Origin: Antedon mediterranea
Lineage: Eukaryota; Echinodermata; Crinoidea; Comatulida; Antedonidae
Length of the DNA: 64,000 bases
Reading direction: 5' to 3'
Assembly: GCF_964355755.1 (NCBI RefSeq)
Contig: NC_092674.1
Location: 22,716,001 to 22,780,000, forward strand
The notes below the pieces were generated by a model. That model was not told the DNA's origin. It saw only the letters and a program-made list of their open reading frames with translations, and did not search any database. Numbering within the stretch: the stretch's first letter is position 1; every line of letters starts with the position of its first letter. Shown here one piece after another: positions 1 through 11,979 of this stretch. The translations under genes were made by a program, and so were the position numbers.

Positions 1-1411
1 GATGGATTAAGTGAAGCGCCGTATTGTATATGCTATAGCGTCATGATCTTCTAGTTATCTGGTTATATTCTGGACATTCTTTTTTTCACAGCATTACTTG
101 CGTGGATATCACAATGCATTTGTTTATAGTCAATATTAATTTGAGTAAGAATCATTTTTAAATGACAGTCCATTTCGCATATACGATATAATAAAGATTT
201 ACATTAATAAAGTACTCTGAAATATTTTCTCATTGGTTATCCGCAACAAAGAATCCTTGTGATTGTTAGTTTTGTTTAATTTTCTTTGAATTGTTTATTG
301 GCATCCATATCGTATGATGTGTGAGACAATTTCGTGTTTTAGAAAATGTAATCCTGCCACCGAAGATTCTTTCTGTTCGAAGACTTCTGACGGATAACTG
401 TGTTATTCTTTTACAATTAATTAATTAATGTTCATCTTCACTTTTGGGAAAAATAGCCTACATCTTTTAGGTTTAAAACGTCATTTATAAGTATTTGAAT
501 AAGCCAACAAATTAAACTACTGTGTTCTCCCAAGCTTTTTAAATTTTCTAAATGCATTAAAATGCGTCGGACTCGGCGGATAACAATATTTGAAATAAAT
601 GCATATAAAACTTTTTTTCTGGACTTTACTTTTTTGTCCCAAGTGAGAACTTTCAGGCCGTGGAGGTGAACCGATCGTTTATGACATACTTTTGTGTATA
701 AAATGTCCAATAATAATTGTAGGACTACTCTCAACCAAAACACTTTATATTAGAATGTATTTAATATACGTCACGTCTTAAAAAATTGGGAGAATTGGGT
801 AATACAGTATGTCGTTTCTCGCGAATCTTACATCACACTCCAACATTCTCACTTTCTTTTATTTAGTGAAATGTGAACGGTGGAAAAACGGGAAAATACT
901 TTAAATTTAGAATGCTTTGAATTCTGGAAGACGACTTCGAACTTAAAGAATCGTCATGAATGACGTTTATTGGCTCAAACTTCACACATCGGTACGATGT
1001 GAAGGCCAGACGGATTCAGAGAGGATCAAACCGGCTCCTCCTCCCCATTGGCAGTGGGGGCATCGGCGGGTGAAAAGGAAAAATGATAAATGTTGATTCA
1101 GACGAATGCCAACCAGCCCCTTTGATACGCTCTTAATAATTGTTGGAAAGTGAAAGTAGGGCTACTTGAGGTAGGGGGCCTAGTATCTTTCGTATAGGCC
1201 TACACGAAATGGATTATCCTTAAATGATTGGTTCTTACTCTAATTAAGATCATAATCGCGAATGATAGTTCAAAATATGCAATGCATTGTGATATCCACG
1301 CAAGTAATGCTGTGAAAAAAAAAAAGAATGTCTAAAAATAAAACCAGCAAAACTAGTAGTAGTAGATCATTACGCTTCAGCAGATATACAAATATACACT
1401 TAATCCATCAT
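1..1411. mobile_element. Non-autonomous TIR (foldback-like) element, left edge at or beyond the window start
   Basis: Positions 1-182 and 1205-1411 are long imperfect inverted repeats. The left arm carries, in order, GATGGATTAAGTG, CACAGCATTACTTGCGTGG, ATATCACAATGCATT, GAGTAAGAA and CCATTTCG. All recur in the same order on the opposite strand of the right arm. The interior of about 1 kb has no convincing ORF, so the element looks non-autonomous. The left end may continue before base 1, so the true terminus and any target-site duplication cannot be read. Superfamily not identified. Confidence 0.75.
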
Positions 1412-1749
1412 TATGGTATACTGGAGGTTGTAATGTGTTTAAATATATACAATTCTTTTTTTCCATGATAAAAATTAGAAATATATTTGTGAAAATATAA
1501 TATTCTGCCTCTTGCAGAGGCAATAACTAACAAACCGCATCGTGTTTCATAATTAATGCCTTTTTTAACCATCCATACAAGTCCGATAAAAGTATGACGA
1601 GTGAGGGCGCACTTTATTTTATGGAAGGCCATTTTGATTTGTACATTTTTAAACACATATCTGTAAATATTTGAGATTATACTTGGGTTTTCTTTATATG
1701 TTATGTATTTTATTATACAATTTATTGTAAACTATATTTAAATTATTGT

Positions 1750-2035
1750 ATAAACTATTAAATTTGTAGGTTTTTAGCTTTGTTAATGCATTTTTCAACG
1801 GGCGCTCTACGATTTTCTCGTATGTTAATTGCCATGATTTCGGCAACTAAAATAAATAACAATGCGGACAATGGGCAGCCCTGTCTTTTACTCCACAGTT
1901 CATTTTAAAAGTTTTGGATATCCAACCATTATTAGTTATTTTAAACACTGTATCCGTGTAAATTATTTGTATCCATTTTATGAACGATTTACCAAATCTA
2001 AATTTTTCCAACATTTTTTGTGATGATGATAACTG
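1750..2035 (-). pseudogene. Decayed L1/Tx1-like LINE reverse transcriptase fragment
   Basis: Read on the minus strand, this stretch gives a run like FRFGKSFIKWIQIIYTDTVF, then NNGWISKTFKMNCGV, then after a one-base frame change QGCPLSALLFILVAE followed by IMAINIREN. The order 'FG-sFIKWi--lY', 'NNGW', 'RQGCPLSALLF' is characteristic of L1/Tx1-group reverse transcriptases just before the catalytic YADD box. The YADD box itself is not recognisable here. The frame shift between the 'GV' and 'QGCPLS' blocks, and the stops soon after, show that it is dead. It is in a different LINE clade from the element at 20.8-24.5 kb. Confidence 0.75.
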
Positions 2036-2069
2036 TTTGTTAGCCCCGTGGTTTGTGTTGTCTCATTCA

Positions 2070-2215
2070 AATTCAATTTCAATTCAATTCAATTCAACCT
2101 TTATTTGCATAAGATCAATATGTAATAACATGAGAGTTTTTTAAAGTAGAATGCACTTATGCTGGAGAAACTTAAATAAGCCCAGAGGGCTTTAAGGCTA
2201 GTTCCACCAGAAAAA
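2070..2215 (-). mobile_element. 5'-truncated LINE 3' end with (TTGAA)n-type tail, minus strand
   Basis: On the minus strand the segment ends in repeats of TTGAATTGAA just after AAATAAAGG. This is the same kind of non-poly(A) pentamer tail seen on the full LINE at 24.43-24.47 kb. The preceding bases (CCTCTGGGCTTATTTAAG on the minus strand) resemble LINE 3' UTR. No coding part is retained. Confidence 0.55.
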
Positions 2216-2320
2216 AAAAAAGGAATTCAAAAATTATATATAATAAATTTTCCAAATGTAGTCAATAGATAAATATTTTTTTTTTAAAGTGAATAAATAA
2301 ATAAACAAGGCCAACAGCCA

Positions 2321-3078
2321 TTAAGTCGCGTGCTGCAATGCATAGTGATACCGGACAGACAGACCGACAGACAGACCGACCGACCGACATAGTGAACTAT
2401 ACTGACCGAAATTACTGAACATTTAAAAATGTTGAAATGTTTAAAAGCATTTATATATTTTGTAAATTTACACGTGCGTAGCCTGTCACTTTCGACGTGC
2501 TCGTATAACGTAATTTCGAGTTGAAAAGTAAGTCAAGAAAACAGAAATCGGGCAAAAAGAATGCGCAATAACATTTAACGCGCAGTGCGCGCGCAAAAAT
2601 ATGCGCACTCATGGCAATTTTGTAAACACTTAAAATTGCTTGAAATGTACTCTTATTTCATGGAAAATAAATTTTGAAAATTTTAAGCGCGCGTACGCAT
2701 GCGTTACATGCGCTACGCACGTAATTGTATTGCCATACGATGATTTATGCCCTGAAATTTATTAGTACCAAATTTTATTTAATTGTGATTCATGGTTGTT
2801 AAGATATGATTACAAACGTGATTTCGTTAAATCGTGCGTATACCGCGTAATTTTTTATTGCGCATCGTGAAAACATAACCACATCGATTCCTGGCCATAA
2901 GGAATATTCTGTGAAAAATTGACTTAGCTAGATTAAACTGATATCAAGATAAGGTCAGAAAGCGATAAAACGCATAGTGATACCGGACCGACAGACAGAC
3001 CGACAGACAGACCGACAGACAGACAGACCGACCAACCGACCGACATAGTGAACTATAGAGTCGCTTCCACGCGACTAA
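2321..3078. mobile_element. TIR element with (CCGA/CAGA)n subterminal microsatellites
   Basis: The ends are inverted: TTAAGTCGCGTG at 2321 and CACGCGACTAA ending at 3078. Inside each end is the same block in the same orientation: GCATAGTGATACCGGA (about 2340 and 2971), an irregular CAGACAGACCGAC microsatellite, then CCGACATAGTGAACTATA (about 2383 and 3038). The interior includes GC-alternating stretches (GCGCGCG) and no ORF. The combination of short TIRs and directly repeated subterminal blocks fits a non-autonomous DNA element. Superfamily is not clear. Confidence 0.6.
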
Positions 3079-3470
3079 TAACGGGAAAAAATCTTTACAT
3101 TCAACAGCCTCTTTTAAAAAATTCCACTGTGACTAGATCGAAAAAGATAATATAAATCACTGCTTCTCGTCATTGGCAGATATAATACAGTAGTTTAAAC
3201 AAATATGTATGCATTGAACTATAGTACTTGTCTTACTAAAATCAGTAATGCATTATTGCAGCTTTCCTTAATACGATTATTTTAATATAGGCTCATAAAG
3301 TAGAGTAGGCCTAATTTATTAACCCAGTTTGATCCTATGGCCTAGCGATGTTATTGAATTTCAAATGAATAATAAATATATAAAGCGGATTTATTTATCG
3401 TAAAGCATACTAATCCTTTGCAACAAATTCTAAATATTAAACAATAAATATAAATAATGCATTACGGTAA

Positions 3471-3629
3471 GCTCTGTCTACACTATCAAACTAAACAAAA
3501 CAAAACAAAAATTATTATCTGCCCAAATATGGTGGTGATATGCCTAAATATGGTAGTGTTATCACATCATGTCCATATATAGCACATCAAATTTTGTTGT
3601 CACATAAAATATGATAGTGTAGACAGAAC
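3471..3629. mobile_element. MITE-like element, about 159 bp
   Basis: The ends GCTCTGTCTACACTATCA and its complement TGATAGTGTAGACAGAAC form an 18-bp terminal inverted repeat with one mismatch. The interior is AT-rich and non-coding. A target-site duplication could not be defined with confidence. Confidence 0.65.
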
Positions 3630-3765
3630 TTTAAGTATTTATTCTGAAATATAATTTTATATCACAAAACTAATGATAAGGAGTTAATTGTTTTCATGGT
3701 TCCAACAGTACCTGTATTGTGTCTCCACATTCTGTCTAGTCATTTAGGAAAATTATGTTATACAT

Positions 3766-3876
3766 ACAGTGACAGTGTCACATGTATCACATGTGGCGCC
3801 TGTATTATGTTAATGATATAGGCTAAGGTTAGGATATAAATTATATAGGTTTCACATGATAAATATGTGACACTGT
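3766..3876. repeat. Small inverted-repeat element
   Basis: ACAGTGTCACATGT (3772-3785) is repeated inverted as ATATGTGACACTGT (3863-3876), enclosing about 77 bp. It is MITE-like in size and shape, non-coding, and has no clear target duplication. Confidence 0.5.
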
Positions 3877-4958
3877 ATTAAGAATGTATCCATAATTATG
3901 AACAGATAATCGGCTAAATGGTTTGCTTAGCAGAGAGAATATAAATTTAAAAAGGTATACCTTTCTTGACAGAACATCACGAGAACCCGTAGCTTTAGAC
4001 ATCGTGATTTTGTGAAGGTATTAGCAAGAAAATTATAGCTTAAATGTAATTTTATTACGATATAATTTCTATAATTAAGTCGACCTACCATGCATACCAA
4101 TATATAATACTAACATCATCTTGGTTAATGATGATGAGAATAATATGGGAAAGGATAAAGTACGATTCTAATTTCTAATTACAGACTTCCAATTGGAATT
4201 ATAGAAAAATTTCGATTTAATTACAGTACAATTTTCAATGTTGTTCTATACCACTGTCCAACATTTAATTTGGCGTTTGGTTTGTATGTGTTTTTTATTA
4301 ATATTCCTTGATGAATGTAGAGGGGTTAGTGTAACCCCAATCGACTGTGTCTTTCTTTTTCTTTAACGAAAACCTTGTACGTAACAATTTCCCATATTGC
4401 ATAATGATCAATATTTACACGTACACGTTTGTTTTCCCTACTAAGACAAAAACAATTACGTATCTGCAACCAGTAGGTTGACCAATCACAAGCAACGAAT
4501 CTTATGAAGTGTCGCATGTGATTGGTCAATATACTTACGTATACATTTCCTTGCGTTACATTCCTGTGGGAATCTAGTCTAACTGACGAATCATAATCGA
4601 TTTTATATCATTTTTTTTTTTCATTTCATTATCGAAAAAGAGCTATCATCCCACAAGTAGAGCACGACAGAAATTATAATAGCTTACTTATGAGAATTCT
4701 ATTAAACCACGATCATCCGTAATTATTATTTTAGTACCATTGAAATGACCTAGATATGTGACTAACGATTTTATTCTGATTTAAATATACAGTTCAATGT
4801 ATTTATTTTTTATTCTTTTTCATTTATTTCTTTTATCGACCGTGAAACCTGTATCAATAAGCTACAAAATAAATTAGAAAAGTTTCCATCTTAGAAACAC
4901 GACCATGTACTGTATATCTTCAATGAAATGAATACCAAATAAAACAAATAACATAATT

Positions 4959-5026
4959 AAATGACGTCATGATCAATAACATCGTTATTCGTCATATTAT
5001 TGTTCTTATTTATCATGACGTCATTT
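4959..5026. promoter_or_regulatory. Inverted repeat carrying two CRE octamers
   Basis: AAATGACGTCATGAT at 4959 is repeated inverted as ATCATGACGTCATTT ending at 5026. Each arm contains the full palindromic CREB/ATF octamer TGACGTCA (4962-4969 and 5016-5023). The sites are visible directly. Any regulatory role is inference, and no adjacent gene was recognised, so this may simply be a transposon-derived hairpin. Confidence 0.4.
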
Positions 5027-5435
5027 GACGTGTGAAAATATCATTTTGTGAATGTTATCCCAATTTAGAAAACCTAAAAATTAATCCTTTTAAAATCTTC
5101 AATAATGAATTATGGGTAATAATTAAGATACGATTGCAGTTTGCCGAAGATCAATCAATTTCAATATTTGTTCAAATAAATGACCAATCCCATATATAAT
5201 GATTTCGCAACTTCAAAGAAAATTGATCATTTGTTGATTACTTATCTGTTTTGTTGAAATATATGCCGCAATGATGTATGTAGAGTAGGATAATGGATAC
5301 ACTTTTAAGACAAGAATGTTTATTTAGGTTATTTATGTTGCACCAACAAATCTGCAACATCGTTTCTTATCTGTTTAATTGCCTGTTTTGTATGTCAAAC
5401 ACACTAGGGAACGTACTTTTGGTTGGCCACAAAAT

Positions 5436-5486
5436 GGCGATCTTTCGTTCTCGCGACATAATATGTCGCGAAAACGAAAGATCGCC
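5436..5486. repeat. 51-bp near-perfect palindrome
   Basis: The arm GGCGATCTTTCGTTCTCGCG at 5436 is mirrored by a complementary arm ending at 5486, with essentially one mismatch over 25 bp and almost no loop. It would extrude as a cruciform or hairpin. It is GC- and CpG-rich compared with its surroundings. Confidence 0.8.
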
Positions 5487-6756
5487 TAAATTTATAAACT
5501 ACATTACGATACTTATTTTTGTATATTCAGGAACAGCTGCCGCTCCATTATAATGTCTTTGCTATTTCTTCTTTATTTCTATTTTTATTATGAAATTTAT
5601 ACTAGCAAATATCATTTTTATTAATAATATAATCATAATAACAATTATTTTAATTATTTTAAATATGTATAAAATAATATAGGTTAACCAAAACGACATG
5701 GATTAATCATATTGACTATAACAACGCGGAACATCAATTCTATATAGACTCTTCCACACATAATGTAACAAATAAAACACTAATGTAATCAAACACCGTA
5801 TACTCTCTCTAACCAATTTTTCAATCTTCTATCGAATAAAGCCGAAGTATAGTCGTTATCTCGGAACCGCTCTATGGTTACCACTAGGTAGGCTTACTTC
5901 ATCAAGGCTTCTATGAGTCTAACAGTCATTCTACGCATGTTCATACTTATTGTGTTTTTAAATATACACAAATTACATGTCGATTCGACAGATGCCTAAT
6001 CGAGTTCCGTGTCGTGAAAACGAATCCTTTCTATTGCGAAATGGCACCATTCTCCGCCTGACGTTAAAATGTAGTGTTATTCTCTTCTTTTTTTAAAGGA
6101 GGGTTTACAATATTGTGACGAAGGTGCTTACATATCACCAACATAACAATTTGAAAATAATTCAATATTACACCTCCTAGCCTGAGTTACCACTGGCCGT
6201 CGCTTCTTTAAATTTTTGCTCGCGTATCTTCTGAGTTATGTGAGAACATAAAGAATCTGCACAACCCAAGCAAGAAAAGACGACGCTTTGATACAAAATT
6301 ATATAGTGAGACTGCCCCTTTAATAATATTATTCGCAATTAGTGTCATAATTATAAATCACAATACCCGTTTTGAATCGATGACTGAATGTATTTGTTAT
6401 ACAGGTCATCAATAACGCTGTATACAACGCCACAAGTGCATTCATTGTGCACCGCGTAGCCGATTATATTCAACCTAGTTAGGTTGTCTAAGCAAGACGG
6501 CACCAAATTATTTACGCGACGTTTAGCCTACGATATTGTGTTCATAATCTTTAATACGGATGTATACAGAAATTAAGTGTTGTATAAACATATTATTGCA
6601 ATGTAAATCATGATCAACATGAAGGCGTAATGAATTTGTTTAATGTACTGGTAATCTAATTTAGTGTAAAAATAATATATTTGTGTTGCACTGATGAAAA
6701 GGGCTAGTGTTGCCTGAAAGCTCTGTTAATTTTCCTAGCTTTTCGCTTTTTTTTTT

Positions 6757-6898
6757 ATCTCCATTGAGATCCAGCCACTGATACCCACAGCATTGTCATT
6801 TTGTATCTCCATTGAGATCCAGCCACTGATACCCACAGCATTGTCATTTTGTATCTCCATTGAGATCCAGCCACTGATACCCACAGCATTGTCATTTG
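6757..6898. repeat. 48-bp tandem repeat, three copies
   Basis: Units starting at 6757, 6805 and 6853 are virtually identical, each beginning ATCTCCATTGAGATCCAGCC and containing ACCCACAGCATTGTCA. Their near identity suggests recent duplication. The segment just before (6680-6750) has the look of a repeat-element end, with a T-run at 6748-6756. Confidence 0.85.
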
Positions 6899-6899
6899 T

Positions 6900-9388
6900 T
6901 CAATAATTTGCCTTTTGATTAATAATATATTTTTATAAAATATTTGTGTTTATTAATCACATAAAAAGACAACAATTATAGATTTGGAAGACAAACCGAG
7001 CATTGGAAAACCTCGAACCTTTAGATGTATCAGACAATTAAGGCTTCGAAGATTATGCCACAATGGGGGGAATGGTAGGTGTGACTGGAGAGCATCCAGG
7101 TGAAGGAATAATGAGGAATCATTGCTATGTCAGACATCCAATAATAGTTTGGACATTAGTGTTGTCAAATAGCACTGGGGTGTTGGGTAGCATTGTTGGA
7201 AGATTAGTACTTGTAGTAGTCTGTTTTCGTTGTTATATTTTAGCCATATTTTCTCCCGTTAGATTATTAATAATTATACTTAATTGTCCTTTCCAAGTAA
7301 TATTTGTATGCAAGATATTAATTTTATCTTCAATCCAATATTATCACTTCAAAAATAATTTTTTTATAATCACTGTAAATGTCAATACATAAATTCAGTT
7401 TTCCCTTAAATTACAGATTTAATTACCAAATCCGTCTCGTGGGTTGATTTTATTCGCACCTAGTCTTTTTCAATTTTATTAAGATTACTTGTTTGTCGCA
7501 TAGATAGTGATTTTTCTCACATTTTCAAATTGTAATTTGTGTTTGTAATGCATTTTTGATTTAAGAGTAAAAATGTAAACTATATTTACACGCTCTTTCT
7601 CTATCGTAGTTAAATCACGGTCTTTCGGAGTTATTTGCTTGTCTAGCGTTCAAACGGGAACATGCCATCACGTAACTCATGTACACGAGCTGTTATTTAT
7701 ACGGCGGAGTATAAGGGTATTTCTATCGTTACATTCAAACTTGTCTGAGTTTAAGTTATATCGGACGTATCTCTGAAACCTATCGGAGTTAATGGCACAG
7801 AGTTATAAGAGCGTTTGATCACACAATAAGAGTTGCTTTAAATTGCTTGTGTTGTTTAAACTGGTCGCCGATCGCAAGCCGTACGAATAATATAGGCCTA
7901 TTACAAACGCTAGTAAAACGAACTGCCACTATGTGAATTGATGTTACCTCAATATATTACTCATTTTTATATTAAGTCACTCAATGTGTTCCTATAGTTG
8001 AAACTTTACTTTAGAGGGAAATCCCAACAAACATGTTGAAAAAAAAACAAAGACAAAAGATATTAAAAACAAAATGATGGATTTATTTATTTTTCCCCTT
8101 ATTTGTATTCAAGGTCTAAAAATGTGTCAAAAACACCGACCAGCATCGCCATGAAATACAATATACAAAATATATAACCAAATTTAAACTGTACTTGACA
8201 CATAAGAATACAAACAGGTTTATATATTCAAAGTGGCATTAAATGCTGAAAAAACAACCATGTAAAGAAACTATATACTTTTAAAAGGTTAGAAAAATAC
8301 AATTTAGTTTATGTTTTAGTAGTTTTTCACTTTAGACATATTTCATATAATTTAATTCACAAAATCAATAAATTAGATTTTGATTTTCATTTATTGATTT
8401 GACACAATCAGTCGCCTGCAACAAAGCGCCATAACAGATTACTGTAGTGTCCGCAACTTTACCTTACTATGTACCCTATGTAAGATAATAAACCACAAAA
8501 AAAATCAATATACGTAACGTATAGATACGACATTAAAGACATTAACATGTTACAGAGAACTATTAGCTTGTGTACTGTCAATTTTCACCGGTATTGTGTC
8601 TGCTAGGATGACATTTAACGTTTCCTTAGATTTCCAATTGTCATTATTATCCATTAGGTTCATGAGTTACAGGATTATTTATTTGTACAGCCCGAGTGTA
8701 TTCTTTCTCTTTACCTTAAGCTTCAATAATACCAGAGATGAGACGACATTATTAATGCCATGATTAGGCCGTTTCATGACAGCACATTATATTCTAGAAA
8801 CATCAACATTTGACTAATTCGGAAATCGTTTTTTTCCCGTTTATTATCGTTAATCTTGGTTGTCATTAAATCCAAAAATTTTATATTATTTTTAAATTCT
8901 AATAAAAATGAATCATTTGAATTCATACAAAATAATCAAATTAGTTGTAGATTATATAATAATATCTGGCTATGTTGACAGCCTCTAACATTCCACTCCC
9001 CCTAACTCATTTTTTTCACATTTTTTGCCTAGACTATAATATGTATACCCACCTTTCGTTTTCAAAACGCGGCACGTGACTACGCAGCTATTGCTGTCAT
9101 TCTACGTATGTTCATGTTTCTGTGTATGCGCTAAATGACTGCACATCTTGAAAGAAAGGTTGATAATTGTCTTTCATTGTTTTTTCCTCCACACAGGTTT
9201 GTCCAGGCAATACATCGATTGACCTGACCGCGTCTCAAATTGAAAGCTCCCAAACTAGGTGTACTAGTCCACTCACATCCACTACTTAAAGTGGACATTC
9301 TAATAGGGCTCATAGTTCTGTTTAAATCAATATTATTTAGATTGTGGAACTTACAATTACGACATAAGATAATATATTAATTACATAT

Positions 9389-9391
<3 letters not shown>
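6900..9391. other. Unannotated AT-rich interval
   Basis: I see no gene that I can support here. ORFs such as 7063-7392 have no recognisable motif and are ordinary in length for this composition. At about 9179-9262 there is a good polypyrimidine tract plus CAG followed by about 90 open bases (reading VCPGNTSIDLTAS). This could be a terminal exon of an unseen gene but has no family signature. Confidence 0.4.

Positions 9392-9457
<66 letters not shown>
9392..9457. repeat. (TA)n microsatellite, left
   Basis: About 33 uninterrupted TA dinucleotides. It immediately precedes the left array of GGCCNNTTGCTACG motifs and mirrors the longer (TA)n at 33.9-34.3 kb. Confidence 0.95.
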
Positions 9458-9459
<2 letters not shown>

Positions 9460-9612
9460 AGATCTTGTTGGCCGATTGCTACGTTCTGAAGAATTCAAAT
9501 GGCCGATTGCTACGTTCTGAAGAACTCAAATGGCCGATTGCTACGAATTCAAGACTTTTTGGCCGTTTGCTACTGTCATTTTGCTACGTTGGCTATGGAC
9601 GTTTGCTACGTT
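9458..9612 (+). repeat. Left terminal motif array (GGCCNNTTGCTACG)
   Basis: GGCCGATTGCTACG occurs at 9470, 9501 and 9532 with an exact 31-bp spacing. It is followed by degenerate copies (GGCCGTTTGCTAC at 9561, TTTTGCTACG near 9579, GTTTGCTACG at 9601). The same motif appears on the opposite strand next to the right-hand (TA)n at 33.9 kb. This makes the two arrays candidate terminal or subterminal inverted repeats of one large unit. Confidence 0.7.
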
Positions 9613-9786
9613 GGAGTTTTCATTGCCCATGTGACGTCATTTCCGTTATTTCTTCTTCGAAAATTGAAAGGAAATGTGATGTGCGATGAAATTATGATTT
9701 GCCATTTGCGACGGATTTCAGGCTTTCCAACAACTTTATTTATTTATAAAAAATAATTAATGTACGTAATTTTGTGTATTTTGTAC

Positions 9787-10110
9787 CAAACATAGGCTAG
9801 GAGCCTAGGCAGGTAGGGTTTTTACCCATATCGGGGCTTTGATGTCAGACTCGAAGTCTTTTCAAATCAAATAAATCATTTGATTATAGCCTTCTAGGTC
9901 TAGCTAGGCCTAGGCCTAGCTAGGCCTAGCTAGGGCTCATCATAATAGGCAAGCCTAGCCTAGGCCTAGTAGTAGTAGTAGGCTACTAGGCCTAGCTTAA
10001 TAGAGGACCTAGGCTTAGGCCTAACCTACTAGGCCTGTAGCCTACATAGGTAGGTAGGCCCTAGCTAGGGCCTGTCTGTAGGCTAGGCTAAGGCTTAGCC
10101 TAACTAAGGC
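9787..10110. repeat. TAGGCCTA-rich cluster, left
   Basis: Dense overlapping copies of the self-complementary TAGGCCTA/CTAGGCCTAG and CTAGCTAGG words, with a short TAG trinucleotide run at 9969. This type of sequence is common in echinoderm non-coding DNA. A matching cluster lies at 31.9-32.4 kb, inside the opposite end of the same block. Confidence 0.8.
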
Positions 10111-11900
10111 CTTATGAAGGCTTTTTTATGCTGTATGTGTTTTACACTACAGTACCTTTGTTTAATTTTATTTCTAAATGTGTTATGCAAATTGTTAAAT
10201 AATTATTTTATTTCTTTCAGGTTGTGATATTATAATATATTAATATAAAAAGATGTGAAAGTTTTAAAGCCCATCCTAAAAGTTAGTTGATAATAATAAC
10301 CAACTAATATTAAATGTTGGTGGAAGAACATTTGTCTTGTCTGAAATCAATGAAGATGATGTAGCTGACGCTGTGCAGAAATACTAATAATAAAAAGATG
10401 ATGATGAGAATACAAAATACAGTAATAAATAGCATATGATAGTAGTAGGCCTGTGTTTAACTTGAAAAAAGGTGTCAAAATCATTAATAAAAACTAATTA
10501 ATAAAGGTAAATCAGCAAATGTGTTTACTTTACTGTAGTTTTGTATTTTTCTCAATAAATTAGTGACGTACAAAGCTGAGTGTGGGGTGGGTTACTACAG
10601 TATTTCCAAGTACCTAGATTAAGTTTAGTAAGCTTCTACAGTAATCTACACCAAGTAAGTTTGTATGACAAAATGTTATCAAGTACATGCAAACATGATG
10701 TTATATTTCTTTTTAAACGGATGAATAGAGATTATAATTGAATACATTGACTATACAAGATTGTTTTTTTAACTTGTTTTTGGTCGAAAATAAATAGAAA
10801 ATAACATTGGAGCATGTTAATAAAATGTAGTTGATAACATTTTATATAATAAAAACCATATGTTGACAGACACTAATAGACCTACGTTGTGGACAACACT
10901 GATGCAGTGTTATACAACTTTGGATGTTACAAGAATTATGGACTTGAAAATCAACAACTCTATCCATAATCATCATCGTGTGCTAGGGTTCTCATAATTC
11001 ATTTTTAATTCATGTTTAATGTAGTAAACCTCATAATTATGGCAGTCAGGATCAAGTCCAGAAGTGCAAAAGCACTTGTCATGACTTGACCCTTTTCAGC
11101 AAAACAAAAGGTTTCAGTTTAAAGTAAATCAGAAATAAGGTTTAACAAGTATATATAACCAGTTTAAAAAAACCAATCACATTGACTTAAAGATGTACTG
11201 TCTTCCAAAAACATGAACACTGAAGATTAATAAAATTAATGCAAGTAATTTAACTTTAGGATGATGAGCTTTTTAAATAGTGGCCCAGTGTGAGCAAAAT
11301 AAGGAGAGAATAGTAATAAATGGAATGACTAGTTAGAACCCAACTGCAGCCTTCATCTGTAGCTGTATGTATTAGATAAAAGCAGGTACACACAGAATTG
11401 AAGACAACTTTTATAACTTTATTTCATCTTTGATTTAATTTAATAGAAATTAAAATAAAACTTACAAAATACTAAAAACAAACTGTAAGGGAAGAGCTTA
11501 AATTAATTCAAAATAATTATTTCTTATAAAAGGTAACACATTTAATAGTTTAACCTGGAAAGGCTAAAGAATTAAGGCCTATGTAAGGATTTATGTAACG
11601 TTTGTTAAAAAATGTCATTGAATACAAGTCCTGGCCAATCATTCATGCAACCAAACACTATGGAGCTGCTGCTGTATAATGTTGATGAGTTTCAAATGAA
11701 TAGGTGAATACATTTAGACTTCTACTTCAGTATGCTCATTCTATGAAAATGCTCCTTCAATGACAGTCCAAACAGCAACACACTGTGGGTAGAAGAATAT
11801 TGCAGGATTTAACCAGGTTTCACAATAAGCATGTTAAGTGTTCATTTAATTGACTGCAAACATTAAAATTGTATCAGTAATACTAGTAAAAGTACAGTTG
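10111..11900. other. AT-rich spacer, no gene seen
   Basis: No ORF, RNA gene or tandem array that I can support. There is a polypyrimidine-AG at about 10205-10220 that resembles a splice acceptor on the + strand, but nothing coding follows. Confidence 0.5.
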
Positions 11901-11979
11901 TTTAACAATAGTTACTTTTGGTTTTTGCATTTGGGTGTATAATTAAATTTGTAATTGTTTTTTTCTAAGAAATTAGTTA

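Noticed and set aside
7063-7392. 109-codon ORF with a hydrophobic middle
   Set aside because: No family motif, no splice context, and hydrophobicity follows from T-rich codons. A CHNGGNGRCD string in another frame hinted at an EGF-like motif but stops almost at once.
9465-9756. Two overlapping ORFs with repeated CYVLKNSNGRLL
   Set aside because: The protein repeat is just the 31-bp GGCCGATTGCTACG DNA repeat read in two frames. 31 is not a multiple of 3, so the repeat cannot stay in one frame.
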